A stretch of DNA of 64,000 nucleotides from assembly GCA_028023455.1 (NCBI GenBank), contig JAQFVV010000277.1, forward strand, positions 62,001 through 126,000, read 5' to 3'. Below, piece after piece: positions 10,631 through 22,640 of the stretch; position 1 is the first letter of the stretch, and every line of letters starts with the position of its first letter. The position numbers were made by a program, and so were the translations under genes. Origin of the DNA: Epiperipatus broadwayi (Eukaryota > Onychophora > Udeonychophora > Euonychophora > Peripatidae). Under the pieces are notes generated by a model that did no database searches, had not been told where the DNA came from, and was given only the letters and a program-made list of their open reading frames with translations.

Positions 10631-11575
10631 CAGCAGCAAATTCTTTCTTTCTCGCCATAATTATGCCATCCATTGTAAGCTTTAGTAATCAGTGGATGGG
10701 AGATGATAGTGCTTAATAAATCTCCATCCAGTGCTGTTCTATTCAATATTTCCAGACTAGTTTATAGCTTATGTCTTTCATCAGTGGTTCTTGGAGCAAT
10801 GTACCTGACTTTTTGGATCTCCTAATACCCATTTTTTATTTCTTTGTTTTACTATCAAGCTAAATACCCCAGATTGAAAAACATACTAATGTTTTCAATT
10901 AAAGCCAACATGTGTGCATAGTTGTATAGATCTGATTCCAATAGAGAATCTACTGATTATGATGTCCTCAAGTTTTTAGCAATTATAGACAACTATAAAA
11001 CCAATAAAATATCACATATCACTAATTTACAAAATGCTGTTTAGCAGCAAATTCTGCCTCTCTCACAACATTTATGACACTCAGTAGAATAGATATTATA
11101 TGATAGTGCTTAGTAAATCTCTATTCAGTGCTGTTCTATCCAATATCCCAAGACTATTTCTAGCCATGTCATGTGATTTTTATTAGTTTTATACCAATGC
11201 TAACAAGGGAATAGAGGCTGTCTATAGTTAAAAAACCATGGACACCATAATATAGAAATACTAAACTGGATTTAGATCTATGAAACTATGCAAGCATGTT
11301 GGTTTTGATTGAAAACATTAATTAAGTTTTTCAATATGGATTTGTAGTTTGGTAGTAAAACAAAGAAGTAAAAGATGGCTGCTAGAAGAAAAGTGCATTA
11401 GATCCTAAAAGTCCAGCTAGGTGCACTGTTTAAGATCCATTGAAGAAAGCCATATGCTAGAAACTAGTCTGGGGATATTGGACAGTACATCATTAGATCC
11501 ATCTGACATCTATTGATTACTAAAGATTATACTGGATAATATAACTGTGATGAGAAAGGAATTTGCAGCTGAACA
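10631..11575. repeat. Large fold-back: two roughly 400-bp inverted arms around a partial third copy
   Basis: The left arm 10631-11030 and right arm 11165-11575 are inverted copies. Left-to-right matches include CAGCAGCAAATTC, CTTTAGTAATCA, AATATTTCCAGACTAGTTT, TTGAAAAAC, AATGTTTTCAAT, CCAACATG and ATAGATCTGA. The 134-bp centre (11042-11164) is itself a direct partial copy of the start of the left arm (AGCAGCAAATTCTGC ... TAGTGCTTAGTAAATCTC). No protein-coding capacity is seen. This could be a fold-back transposon or two opposed insertions of one element. Confidence 0.75.
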
Positions 11576-12119
11576 GCATAGTTTAAGCTGGTATCATGAT
11601 ATTTTATTGGTCTTATCTATCATTTATAATTGCATTAATCTACTGATATGAATTAGAGATATATTATTGTTTATTATGAACAAATAAGTGGACATAAGAA
11701 TATATATATTGAACCGGGTCTGTTTTTTTTATTATTACTCCCATTCCCATTGTGTTATTAGTATATTATTGTAGCAATTGCAATCTTTGAAGTCTCCAGA
11801 GTCAACTGAAATGAACTCTATAACCAGCATAAAAAGAACTATTTATGTGCAGGTTTAGTGTGATGAACAGATATTGATAGAACTTTCTTAAACATACAAA
11901 TAACTTATGGTAAAATATATGTGTGTGATATAAGGTTTTAATGCTTGGTATTTATTTATGCTTTATGTTTATTGATAATATGTGTGCATGATATATAATG
12001 TTATGTATTATTATTTTGTTCAAAGAAGAAATGATGAATGAATTCATAAATTAGTTCTTAGTTAATTTTAAAATATTAAAATAAATTATTTTTGGAAATC
12101 AGTATTTGTCGGTCGATTC

Positions 12120-12340
12120 TTTTACTAATACCACTAATTAAAGCAGTTTATTATATTACTTTTCGATTGAGCTAGTTGGGATATTTCAAGTGCTGGATTA
12201 TGGGTCTATTGCCCAGGCATGTTAGTTACTTCTTGTAATTAGCTGGTGCCTGAGGTTTACCTCTAAACAAATAAAATGCTTTGGATGGTAGAGGTTTGAA
12301 TCTAGCAGTCGAGGTGGGCCACTGTCTGGAAATATGATTG
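12120..12340 (+). repeat. Possible decayed SINE-like sequence
   Basis: The stretch is less AT-rich than its surroundings and carries ATGGTAGAGGTTTGAATCTAG, in which GGTTTGAATC resembles a Pol III B box. No clean A box or tail was confirmed, so this is only a candidate. Confidence 0.3.
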
Positions 12341-12559
12341 TGTTATGCTTTGCATAGCACTGTCTGATTGTGGGTATCGTTTACAGTTATACTTTTTTGT
12401 ATCATTAATTCTTTCTCATATCATTTTGCAAAACTCCATATATACAATTCTTTCTTATGAATCATTTTTAAAATTTTCCATTTTTTTTTTTTTATATTCT
12501 TTCTTGTCTCAGCAGAAAATTTCCTGATAAATGCTACTTTTTTGAGCTAGCTATATCAT

Positions 12560-13660
12560 TTATCTTATTCGTTTCATTCAGGTCTGAACTATCTTCCAAA
12601 GTTTATTAATATTTTAAAACGATTTGCATGTTCTATTTTAAATTTATTGTAATATTTCTGAAGATTAGGAATATCAACTGTTAAAATTGACTTTCTTGAT
12701 AGTTTTTGTCTCTAGTTTTGTATGATTGCTTATTTTGCATCTCATTAATTAGTGATCACTTTTTATATTACAATTATTAAGAACATTATAATTTTGAAAG
12801 CATGTTTTCTGTTAATTAAAATATAATCCAATTCTGCTGAATCTTCATTTGGATCCTTCAATGTCTATTTCTATTGAACATTTTAATCTATAAAAGAATT
12901 CATAATATATATATATATATATTTTATGAACTCCACATGTCTAGGTCTCTATCATTTTTATCATATCCAAATTTATTCCTGTACTATCGTCTTTTTATCA
13001 TTTACCAGTTCTAGCATTTAGGTCTTCCATGACAATTTTAATTTGTTGTTTAATTCTATCACAAGCATTTTATACAGCCATATAAAAATCTATTTCATTT
13101 CAATGAGAATTTGTTGGGATATAAATCTGAATTACGGCATTTGGTATCTTCCATTAAGTTGAATAACTAATCTTGGACTTTGTCTGATATAGCATCAATC
13201 TCATCAATGTTGTTCTTCACTTTTTACTTATAATAAAGCCCATTCCATTTGTGTTTTTCATATTTGTGCTTGTTCGGTACGTCAACTGATTTTTCACTTT
13301 TTCTTCTAATTTCAAGCCCATCAATATTATGCAGTCTTCTTTCATTTGAAAGTGATTTTCAGTTGTAGGTACCTAAATAAAAGGTCATCATCAAATGGTT
13401 ATTTGATCCAAAAGCATGATTCTTAACACTCTCTGCCTTAAGCTATCACCTACTGCCTTGGTTGATGACTTTACAATTTCTGGAAATAAGATCCATAATG
13501 TACTTTTGTCTGCCATGATTTTAAATATCTTAAAGAAAGATAGTTTATTTATACATACATTCATTTTGCCTTCGAAGAAACTCAACTGATATTTCAGTTA
13601 AGAATTATTAGGTAACTGAGAAAAAAGGCCATGATGTTTTTTGATCTTAACCTGAGAGGT
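12560..13660 (-). pseudogene. RTE-type LINE relic, endonuclease region, minus strand
   Basis: Reading the minus strand from about 13390 downwards, frames interrupted by stops and shifts give blocks of the APE-type endonuclease of RTE LINEs (often misannotated as craniofacial development protein 2): LGLKLEEK/EIRRKSEKS, NGMGFIISKK, LMEDTKCR-type strand, then RWTWKDPNEDSAELDYILI and a decayed LNNFN..SDH block. Position 13390-13660 is the non-coding 5' part: it aligns with 56060-56225 and 57115-57160 of the other RTE copy (for example ATTCTTAACT, CCAAGGCA, GTTAAGAATC, TTTTATTTAG, CTACAACTGAA). It lies antisense in an intron of the bromodomain gene. The reverse transcriptase part is missing. An apparent 64-codon frame at 13391-13585 is part of this relic. 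Confidence 0.75.
12896..12934. repeat. AT palindrome around a (TA)n run
   Basis: GAATTCATAA, then (TA)n, then TTTTATGAACTCC form an imperfect palindrome inside the LINE relic. Confidence 0.5.
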
Positions 13661-14594
13661 AAAAAGCCAATATACCCCACCACACATGGGCTAATGCATG
13701 TTGATAACCAGCCCATCCATGTTCATTTACTATATGTAATAACAAGAATTTATGGAGTAGACATTAGGTAATTTATCCAGTTCAGTTTCTCTGAGGCTTC
13801 AAAAATGAATCAAAAGATCTTTTAGTTAAGAGAAAAAATGTTATTTAAGTAACTTGCAATTCAAGTAAAGTTGTTATATTTTAGAGAGATAAATTGTCAA
13901 CATTATTGGGTCTGTCATTTGATAAGTAAGAGTATTCTAGATGTTTTAAAATGTTTCATTTTTGTAATTTAGTAACATTGAAGTTGTTATAATAATTTTA
14001 ATATGGTAAATTTATTTTTTATAAGTAAATATCTTAAAGGAAGTAATTTTTTTCTCCGTTTACAAATTTGGAAATAGGTAATTGTTTACTGTGATTTTTA
14101 TCGGAAGCAGCTTTATAATGTTCAAATCTATGATTATGCTACAGGAAAAGAAATCATTTTGTGACAGTTTTTAAAGAATGGAGGTGATGGTAGGGGATTT
14201 TAGTAATGTTTTAAAAGTCTGCTAAATATTATATGCATAATATTATAAGCAATAAGATTTCTTTTTTTTTTATTTATTTATTTAAATCATTATTATTTCT
14301 TTGTATGCTTATTTAGCAATTCGAGTAAAGGCTTTTCAGCATGGTTTGAGTTACGTTTTTGAACCCCAAAAAAATTCTGATATCTTAGTTGGACCAAAAT
14401 TCTCTGAGTTTGTAAACTTCTAACAATTATTTTTATAATTTTATTTTTTTTGATGGTTAAAAAAGAACAAAGAGTTACTTCTTTATTTAATTGGAATATT
14501 TCTTGCCTGAGAAAGAATTATTTCTAAGGTAATCATCTGATGAGAGCCACCGAACAGTTGCTGAACATTATTGATGCCCTTTTTTGAATGAGGA

Positions 14595-14755
14595 TATTAT
14601 TTTGCAGATTTTGGTTAAATGACAATTTAGAAAGAAAATGATTTTTTTTTTTTTTTTAATGTATTTGATATATACTTTTGAATTAAAATGTTTTGTAGAA
14701 TTTGGTTAAACAACAATCGGAAAGAAATAGTGATCTTTGGGGGTGGGGGGGGGTC
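14595..14755. repeat. Short direct duplication ending in a G-rich run
   Basis: TTTTGCAGATTTTGGTTAAA at 14600 recurs as TTTTGTAGAATTTGGTTAAA at 14690, each followed by CAAT..GAAAGAAA. The second copy runs into a GGGGGTGGGGGGGG tract at 14739-14752. Overlapping frames of 84-94 codons here are low-complexity artefacts. Confidence 0.55.
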
Positions 14756-15069
14756 CTCTTCGCTAGAAATCTCAAAAATAGTTATTAGTATTTGTTTATT
14801 ACTTGCCCACTGTAATTTTGAGAACACACAGAAAGTTATTATTTTGATTGCATTTGTTTCAAAAACAACTATACTTAACACCTATTACCAGTTTATCTTT
14901 ATGTCCCTTTGTAAAGAAAAAAAAAAACATTTGTCACTTTTACCATCTCTGGTGTACTGTTGTTTCAATTAAAACACTCACAGAAAATTATTACTGTCAC
15001 TTTATTTTGATCAAACAACTGTCAAAAAGAAATTGATTCTTTTCCATTTTCTTTTCACCTCCATTGCTG

Positions 15070-15355
15070 CTAAAATTTTATAAAAACCCTCCATGTACCA
15101 ATTTTCAATGCTCTCACCTGTATAAGTGCGAAAAAAATCTAGCTGATGCTTTATCTGAAATTAGTGACAAATCCTCAATAGAAAAATTGAGCAAAGCAGG
15201 TGCTTGATCTAACAAAAAAGTAGCTGTTATAAACCTTTTTAAAAAAGATCAATTCTACAAATAAAATCTAACAGTCACTTGTGAAAGTGATGAGAAATCC
15301 AAAAAAGAAAACTTCTACAAGCACTTCTACCATCAAGTAAAAAAAGAAATGAAGA
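15070..15355 (+). pseudogene. Unidentified pseudogene-like reading frame
   Basis: One frame reads through about 285 bases with only two stops (a TGA near 15208 and a TAA near 15263): CSHLYKCEKNLADALSEISD, KLSKAGA, KKVAVINLFKKDQFYK, VTCESDEKSKKENFYKHFY. The Lys/Glu-rich amphipathic character and low stop density in AT-rich DNA suggest former coding sequence, perhaps from a transposon or processed copy. I do not recognise the family. Confidence 0.3.
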
Positions 15356-15562
15356 TAATTTATTTATTTATTAAAATTGTCTGAAGTTTTTTTTTGCCAT
15401 CAGTTTAACAGAGTAGTTCATAGATCTTTTGTGTGTGTGATTTTTTTTTGTTAACAACAAAAAATATTAAAATTATTTGAAGTTTTTTGTAAACCACCTG
15501 TACTATTATTTTGCCAATAAATATCGCATGATCACCATTTTTTATGCTTGCTTATAACTGTT

Positions 15563-15714
15563 ATTAAAACAGGCAAAACTCTCTATACGTATATTGGATG
15601 AGTAGGCACTAGATGAGGATTTTATGCACAAGCCTTCTGGCATCCATTGATTACTCTGGTTGGCACAGGGTGGCACTACTGTATGGAGAGTTTTGCCTGT
15701 TTTAATATTATTTT
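15563..15714. mobile_element. Hairpin MITE of about 150 bp, family F
   Basis: TTAAAACAGGCAAAACTCTC at 15563 is repeated inverted at 15692-15714 (GAGAGTTTTGCCTGTTTTAA). TA dinucleotides flank both ends, as expected for a TA-targeting element. Its right half (GGCACAGGGTGGCACTACTG) recurs on the other strand at 55667-55707 and 58490-58530. An apparent 60-codon frame on the minus strand is this element read through. Confidence 0.7.
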
Positions 15715-16985
15715 GATCACACATATAGAAAAATATTATTCTGACTTCGTTTAGTTTTCAAAAAAAAAAAAAGATCCACATGACATGCATTATCATTTTC
15801 TTCATTTTTGTTTGTAAACTCAAAACTTTGAAAAATATATATATATATTTCTTTAAAAATTCTCTAAAAGTTTTCAGTTTCAAAAAAAGTACTCAATACA
15901 CATTTTTTTTTAACTTTTTTTTTAAACCAAAGCAAAAAAAAAATTATTGCTTAGTATTTTTAGTAGTAAAAAAATACTGATGGCTTCCAATTATGAAAAA
16001 AGATCCCAGAGTCCATACTAAATGATTACCTGTTTCTAATGTAGTTATTTTTTTTTTTTAATTTAAAGATATATATATATATGGTGATGAAGCTTGAATT
16101 AAAGTAAATTTTGAATAAATAATTAAAAATAATCATTTATAAGAAAAATTGAGCATTAAACTACTAATGGGGTCAGATACTTTTATAAGAAAAACAATTA
16201 TGAACTGCTTTATTTTCATTATCAACGGCAAAGTGTGTTCCATGTAAAACTTCCTTCTTGATTGGAAAATGATATATTTTAAAGAGACAAATGTGATGCA
16301 TCATATGTGTTTTATTTAATAAATATACAAATAGATTTGGAACCTAAATGTATTGCAAATAAAGAATTAAAAATAATCTTATGATAAATCTGCCATTTGT
16401 TTTCAAAAATGGCTATGTCAATTGCATTGTTAGTTTACGATATTTAAAGCAATTTTTGTAAATAAATTTTAAAAAATTGCATTTTAATTTTTCTGTTTCT
16501 CAATTTTCTTTGTAATGAGATGAATAAAACTTTGGTTATTATTTTTACTGTATTTTGTTTTTTCTCCTTAATGAAAAATAAGATATTTGAGTTTTACCTG
16601 ATTGTTTGCAATTTACAGTTTCATTTCTAATTCATTTGTCCTCTCTCTGATCCCATAATTTTCACAAGGTAGCTTTATTCTTTTTTTTAAGGTCCCTTTA
16701 TCATTTTAAAGACAATTCAATAATTGCTTTCTTTCTACTAAACTTTTTTTGTGTGTTTTAATTAACATCTTTATTTACAACTTATGTAAATCCTTTGTTA
16801 TTCCTTTGAGTATATACTCAATTCAGCTTCTTTTTTTTTTTTTCATTCTTTATTCATTTAATTAAAGTCTTAATTTGTCTTTTCAACTTATATTCTTTTC
16901 TTTCTCTTATTGTATTTGTCTTATTTGATGTTGTGATTCTTATTAGTTAATTATGAAATGTAGTAACAGTGTAATATTCTTTCAG

Positions 16986-17170
16986 GAGATGCTAGCAGTG
17001 ACATTGAAGCTGAAGAACCATCTAAAGAAGAACCCACAATTTGCAATATTATCATAAAACCAGATGAGAATCGTGATCATGTAACTGTTGACATCGGGCC
17101 TTCCTTTATTCCTATTCAGAATATGAAAAAACACAGTTATCCATCTATTAGTGTAATTATGAGAGATAAG
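16986..17170 (+). CDS. Bromodomain gene, visible exon 2
   Basis: Acceptor TTCTTTCAG, donor GATAAG|GTAAGA. The exon completes a split Gly codon (residue 306) and encodes residues 306-367: an acidic start (DASSDIEAEEPSKEE), then PTICNIIIKPDENRDH and a more ordered stretch, VDIGPSFIPIQNMKK. This less repetitive segment looks conserved, but I recognise no domain. The junction phases (1 in, 0 out) fit its neighbours. Confidence 0.85.
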
Positions 17171-20100
17171 GTAAGATTTTTGAAGGAGAAAATTTTTGAT
17201 CAATCTCTCAGATTCAGTGGCCATAGCATTTTTATACACACACCTAAATATAGATATATAAGTCTGCACCTAAAGTAGTATATAGTATTTTAGAAACTAA
17301 AGATGTAAAAGTGGTAAATCAAGTTTTGTTAGATTACTTTTTTCTGACATGCTTTTTCATTGCCTTTTTTTTTGTAAAAATATGTCATACTTGCCTTAAT
17401 TACGAAAATTTAGATGGTGATGAAGAATTGGAGTTGATTGGAAAACCAGAATTATTTTGTAGCATTTGCAGTTGGAAATTCATAATAATAATAAAAATTA
17501 TTTCACTTTCTTCAAATAAATATAGTTGATTTTAGAAATAACAAATGAATAATTTCATAAGCACATGTTGGCACTAAACTTAATCGAATGGCTAGTATGC
17601 CAATGAAAACATTCGGCCATCAGAAGAGAGCTAAAGATTCAGAAATTTTTAACCTTCAAGTTCCTTTCTCTATCATTGTACTAATTGAATAGGGCATATT
17701 GATAAGATTAATAAGGATTTTTTTCAAAAGAAGCAGCCTGGTTAAAAAAAAAAAAGAAATTTTCAAAACAGTTGGGAAGAAAGAATCAAGATAAATGAGA
17801 AAAATTAAGAGATCACCAAATTTCTAAAGTATTGCAATATAGTCTGTGTATGTGGGGGGGGGGGGAGGTAATAATGGAGCTGATTGATAATTTTTGAAGT
17901 TAAGTTAAAATATAACAATTGATTTAAAATAGCTTTTGATGGTAAAAGCAATTCAGAGAGCAATCAGTTAAGAATAGATTTTAAAAGCATAACTATAAGA
18001 GGTCTATCTTCCGTTAGTTTGAAGATTAAATGCTAAACAATCGATATGTTCTTCAAATTTCTGGATGTAGTCCATTATTGTAAAATAAGACCATCATTGA
18101 TTTGAATATATAAAACGAATGAATAATACAAGACTACCTAAAAGTGTGTTACATGATAAACTTGAACATGGTTTTTATGGGAGTAGATCCTGTCTGTTAT
18201 AAGGATTATTTTTAAGACATTCTAAAGAACGGCAGTGTCACTTGTTTCTATTATTAAGATATGGTTGAGAATAGAATACATTGGAGAGCTACAATTGGAC
18301 ATGGTGTCAAAGTATTTCTAAAATTAAAAAACAATATAGTAAAATAGTAAGTAAACAGAAAAATGAACTAGCATGTTCAATATGTGGATGTTTTTATGGT
18401 TCATTATTGTAAAAATAATTTCTAGAGTAGTTTTTTTTTCTTTCTCTAAATCTCACCCCCCCCCCTTTTTTTTTTTTGGAGTTAGAACGGTCATAGTTGT
18501 TGATGAATGGCTGTTTATTACTTTATTATTAGTTTTTTTTGTGAGATTCAAGAAAATTAATAGGTATCAATTCTTTAAGATTATATGGCAAATAAAGTGA
18601 CTGATAATAATATAAATAAAATGGAGTGTATATCATGATGCTAAGAAAGATGGAAGTTTCAACCTGTCAGTATAAGAATATTAATGCAGTTGAGCAAGAG
18701 TAATAGAAGGAAATTATTCAGTGACAGAAATACATCACATGAATTAGTTAAATTTGACTGGATTTGCACACATAGTAATTAATGATTCTCTTTACTAACT
18801 GCTAATATACTAGCATACCAATTTTTTGCATTAATTTAATACATTGAACCTGTGATCATAGAACCATTGTAATTTCCCAATTTATGTAAAACATACATAT
18901 TAGCTCGAATACACCCAATATGGGATGATAATTTGAACTGATGCAACAACCTGTTTTTAATGTCTCTAATGAACTCAAAGACTGGCATGTCTTTTGAAAG
19001 AGGCTGAACATGGTAGAAATGGTACTCATGGCTAATGTTATCATAATATCCGAACAAATGCCCTTTAAGGAGAGCACATTTGTTACCAGTGATTATAGGA
19101 ATGAATTGTGTTCAGGATAAAATGGTAGATGATGATGAAATTTTTTATAGATGAAATCATAGATTGAGTAATGGGATTGCATGCTAAACAGCACTTGTTT
19201 CCAACATTATTTAATGACTGCAATGGTGTTGTACTGAATTCCAATTCACTTGTTCATAATAAATATAAATATGTAGCAATCAAAAAGTAAGATCAAACAT
19301 AATGTCAACTTCTTTTTATTGACAGAATTACAATTATATTATTTTGATCAGGCTACAAACCAACAGATGTAAATCGTAGTCTTAATTTGAGAAATGATTG
19401 ATGTATATCTTATATAAGTCATTTGAAAGACAAATTTAGGGTGAGTAGAAACAGGATCGATAGAAAAGTGGCACCTAAAAGCAAGAATAATTTTCATATC
19501 AGTATAGTTGCTAACAGTTCTGCTACTATAGTTCAAATATAGTCTGTGTTTGAAAACAGGTCTCCTTGTTACATGAAACATGAATTTCCCACAATATTTA
19601 TATTAAGGATAAATTGTGATTAATTTTTTAGAATTTTAAATAGTGGATGATTTAAAATCATTCACCTGATAAGATCTACTGGAGAGCAAGAAAAACAGCT
19701 TATGTGAAATGACTTGTATGTATTGCTTAGTTTTTGAAAGTTTGGAAAAAAAAAAATCTCTCATATTATATATTTAATAAACACAGCACTAGCCAATACA
19801 TAGTTAAGCTAGTTAACCATTCCATTTTGGCCAGTAAATGGATATCTAGTTCCTCCTATCTATGAAGTAAAATAACTATGGAGAACTGCTCAAGTTTTTA
19901 ATCATCTGATAATTGGCATATCTGGTGAGTACTGTTTTCTTCTTCACTTTTCAGAATGTACTATTTAAAGGTTATTTGATCTATTTATCTGGTGTTTTGC
20001 CACAAATTCATATGTCATAAAACACTTTTAAAATAGCTATTAAGAGCAGCTTTTTAAAATGTCACAAAACCCATTAATATTCAGAAGTGTAGACAACTTT

Positions 20101-20381
20101 CAGTTGCTTACATAATTGTTTGGGTAGTTATGTGATGACTAGTGTTTTGCTAGAATCAAAAGTATATTTGACTAGACACAAAGGTAGATGCATATGTGAG
20201 AAACATAACATTGATAGTTTTAATCCTAATTTAAACCTATTCACTGAACATCTATGCCACAAGCTGGATCTCCAAAGAATTAATATTTCAAACTGTAAGC
20301 TGGTTTGATTAATATAAAATAAAAATCGCTGCTAATAATAAGTTTCAGCCTTTATGAGTACCAATGTTTGATTTGTTTCTA

Positions 20382-21274
20382 TATACGAGAGGGTCTTAAA
20401 AATATGCAAATAGTTGTCTGGTCTGTGCATATGTCTGCTGCTACATACCTCTTACTAGGACCCTTCTGCATCAATCTGCCAAAATGGCATCATCATGTGA
20501 AATGGTGGCGTAACATATTACATTTTTTTTTGTAAATTGCGTTCGCATATTTCTCAATTTATGTAATGGTTGAAAAGTTGGAAAAATACGAAATTCTGTT
20601 TTTTTTTTTTAGGGAAAATAATTATAATGCTTGAAACAGATTACAAGCAAACTGATCTCAGAAAATCACAAGTTTACGAATGGTTTAATGAAAGTGCCAA
20701 ATTCATCATGTCCCTAAAAAGTGTGGGAAATGTATCAAGACAATGGTGTTTTTTTTTTTTTTTTTTGATGTCAGTAGCATTTTTTTTCTTCTTAGAATTA
20801 GTTTGTAATGGTCAGACGTTTTATCTGAAAGTTCTGATACGTTTACATGATGTAAAATTTAAATGTCCTGTTTTGTGGCAAAGCGAGGAATACAATCTTC
20901 ACCACAACAGTGCCTGTGCACAAAGAATTGAGTGTGAAATAATTTTTAATCAAATTCAGCATAACCCAGCTTATATATCAGCCATATTCGCTCAATCTGT
21001 CTTTATGCAATTTTTTTTTTTTATTATTCTTTTGAATGAAAAAATGCCTCAAATTTTTTTTTTTGTGGACTTGGAAGTAGTGGGGGAAAAAATTCAGGCA
21101 TTATAAGGCATCACTTTGCAAGTGTTTCCATACTACTTTGGAAAATGAAAAACACGTTTAGACCAATGTATTGCATTAAATGGACAGTAATTTAAAAGAA
21201 ATTAAAATTATAACATTTAAAAATAAACAATTTTTATTATAAAATTCTGGAAACTTTTGAGTATCTTCTCATAA
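20382..21274 (+). mobile_element. Mariner-like element relic
   Basis: The left end TATACGAGAGGGTCTTAAAA at 20382 and a weak inverted match at 21251-21274 (reverse complement TTATGAGAAGATACTCAAAA) look like mariner ends, and the left end follows the usual tacgaggg pattern. Between them lies a transposase relic. At about 0.9 kb the element is shorter than the usual 1.3 kb, in line with the internal deletion seen in the coding part. Confidence 0.7.
20570..21106 (+). pseudogene. Mariner transposase pseudogene
   Basis: An accidental 178-codon frame spans recognisable mariner pieces. Residues around 25-45 match the second helix-turn-helix (TDLRKSQVYEWFNESAKF). After a large deletion come RLHDVKFKCPVLWQS and NLHHNSACAQ, equal to the family's RP.LW.......LHHDNAPAH region, where the second catalytic Asp has become Asn. 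The following block that should contain the third Asp (YSPDLAPCDFF in intact relatives) is scrambled, reading YISAIFAQSVFMQFFFF. Poly-T runs now encode Phe strings. The catalytic triad is destroyed and the first Asp region is deleted, so it is dead. Confidence 0.75.
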
Positions 21275-21344
21275 CAAAGTTGAAGTCAGATAAAAGTGGT
21301 CATTTTTTATCTAACAAATAAATTCACATTGATATAAGTAAAGG

Positions 21345-21470
21345 TGTTATGTATAAATTCATTTAAATGATTCTTTGGAAATCTTGTTTGTGAATTATAT
21401 AATAATGTTTTTGGACTTGGTTATTTCGTGAATAAGTTTACATTGTTAGCATTAAATATTTAATATAGTA
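21345..21470. repeat. Dispersed repeat family D, copy 2
   Basis: Contains TTCATTTAAATGATTCTTTG, GTGAATTATATAATAATGTT, GGTTATTTCGTG and TTAAATATTTAATA, matching the right half of the copies at 9750 and 33590. Confidence 0.6.
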
Positions 21471-21598
21471 TGATTTATTTGCAGGCTTATTAAATTAGAA
21501 TATTATAAATATATATAATAAAAAAGTTGTTTTTTAAAAAAATCTCAACTTTATAACTATCTGGGTTTTTTTTAAATTTTGTATTACTCTTTTTATAG

Positions 21599-21836
21599 GA
21601 ACAAGATTCAACAGATACTTCTCCAACACCTAACTCTGTAGAATTAAAGTCTGCCACCATAGTGTCTTCCAATGCTAGTGTCCAAATTGAATCGAGTACC
21701 TTTGATCCGACCACAATGAAAATTGAAGATTTTACAAGCCAAAGGATAGATCAAGAGGATTTTCAGCAAGAAAGTACATTATCGGAAGAGTTCAATCCTC
21801 TTCCTGGCCCTGACTCTAACACACAGAATACAGAAG
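21599..21836 (+). CDS. Bromodomain gene, visible exon 3
   Basis: Acceptor TTTTTATAG, donor CAGAAG|GTCAGT (phase 1 out). It encodes residues 368-446: Ser/Thr-rich EQDSTDTSPTPNSVELKS, then TTMKIEDFTSQRIDQEDF, where MKIE is another sumoylation-type site, and an acidic EESTLSEEF-like segment ending PGPDSNTQNTE. No domain is recognised. An ATG-started frame reading on past 21836 is intron read-through. Confidence 0.85.
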
Positions 21837-22109
21837 GTCAGTGTTGTATATTGGTAATAATTAAGGAATATTTATTATAAATGATGTTAGTTTTAATATT
21901 TCAAACAATAATGTATTTCAGCATTTAATACTCCTCACTTATGAAGTCCAAGGGTTAGAAACTAGCCTGCAGGTTTGAATTTTAACAGGATTATCTAACC
22001 TATTTATTCGTCAAGCTTAGAAACAGATGGCATTGGATTAGAGAAGAGAAAATGAGTTTACTGGTCATCATTCAGATCCTGTAATTAATCAGGAAAAGTG
22101 CCCATATGG

Positions 22110-22205
22110 TTTGATGTAGTGGTAGTGTGGCAGTTTGGAACTCAAAGTCCATGAATACACAATCTAACTGTCACTTCCAGTGTGCTCAAATTAAAATGAT
22201 TTGAT
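22110..22205 (+). repeat. tRNA-like SINE fragment, copy 1
   Basis: TGGTTTGATGTAGTGGTAGT, then CAGTTTGGAACTCAAAGTCC and TGTCACTTCCAGTGTGCTC. The GTGGTAG box and following layout resemble a Pol III A box in a tRNA-derived repeat. Related copies are at 22553 and 52805. Confidence 0.4.
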
Positions 22206-22552
22206 TATGTCATGAGAAGACTGCTTAATTAGGAAATTAGTAGTCGTGAACTATTTAATATAGGAATTGGTAGAATCAGAGCTAGGGGAAAAGAATGATA
22301 TCATTGATACTATGAAGGAACTAGAATCGAATGTTGTACGTCAGGAGAGTATGGGAAGGAAAAATCCACATTAATTAAATTAATAGAACTGGAGAAGTAA
22401 ATAATATATAATAAGGCTGTTAAACTATATGAGATGCAATATTTAATTTATTTATTGCAAGCTCATTGTTTATGAAACATATCTAAATAATCCCCATGAG
22501 CAAAATCTTACGATTTTTAAATTAATAATATAAATATCACTTATTAAAAAAA

Positions 22553-22640
22553 ATGATTTGATGCAGTGGTAGAGTGATGGACTTTAGAATTCCAGGTCCA
22601 TGGATTCCTGCTCTGTTGCTTTCAAAACTTGAATTTTATA
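22553..22640 (+). repeat. tRNA-like SINE fragment, copy 2
   Basis: TTTGATGCAGTGGTAGAGTG, then GGACTTTAGAATTCCAGGTC and CATGGATTCC. The TGGTAGAGTGATGG stretch fits an A box, and the ordering matches the copy at 22110. Confidence 0.45.

Larger units (their letters stand above)
8685..16985 (+). other. Intron 1 (8.3 kb), repeat-rich
   Basis: Donor GTAAGA, acceptor TATTCTTTCAG after a long T-rich tract. It holds a 240-bp MITE at 8887, a dispersed repeat copy at 9750, a large fold-back at 10631-11575, a minus-strand RTE LINE relic at 12560-13660, a possible pseudogene at 15070-15355 and a hairpin MITE at 15563. The remaining parts are AT-rich with homopolymer runs and show no supported gene. Confidence 0.75.
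17171..21598 (+). other. Intron 2 (4.4 kb)
   Basis: Donor GTAAGA, acceptor TTTTTATAG. It holds poly-G at 17853-17865, a poly-C/poly-T junction at 18455-18478, a mariner relic at 20382-21274 and a dispersed repeat copy at 21345. Between 18836 and 19581 there are three modest minus-strand frames (73-77 codons) in slightly GC-richer DNA; no family is recognised and no splice structure links them. Confidence 0.7.

Noticed and set aside
18836-19581. Three minus-strand frames of 73-77 codons
   Set aside because: Two overlap in different phases, none resembles a family, and no splice sites connect them. Perhaps an old repeat, but unsupported.
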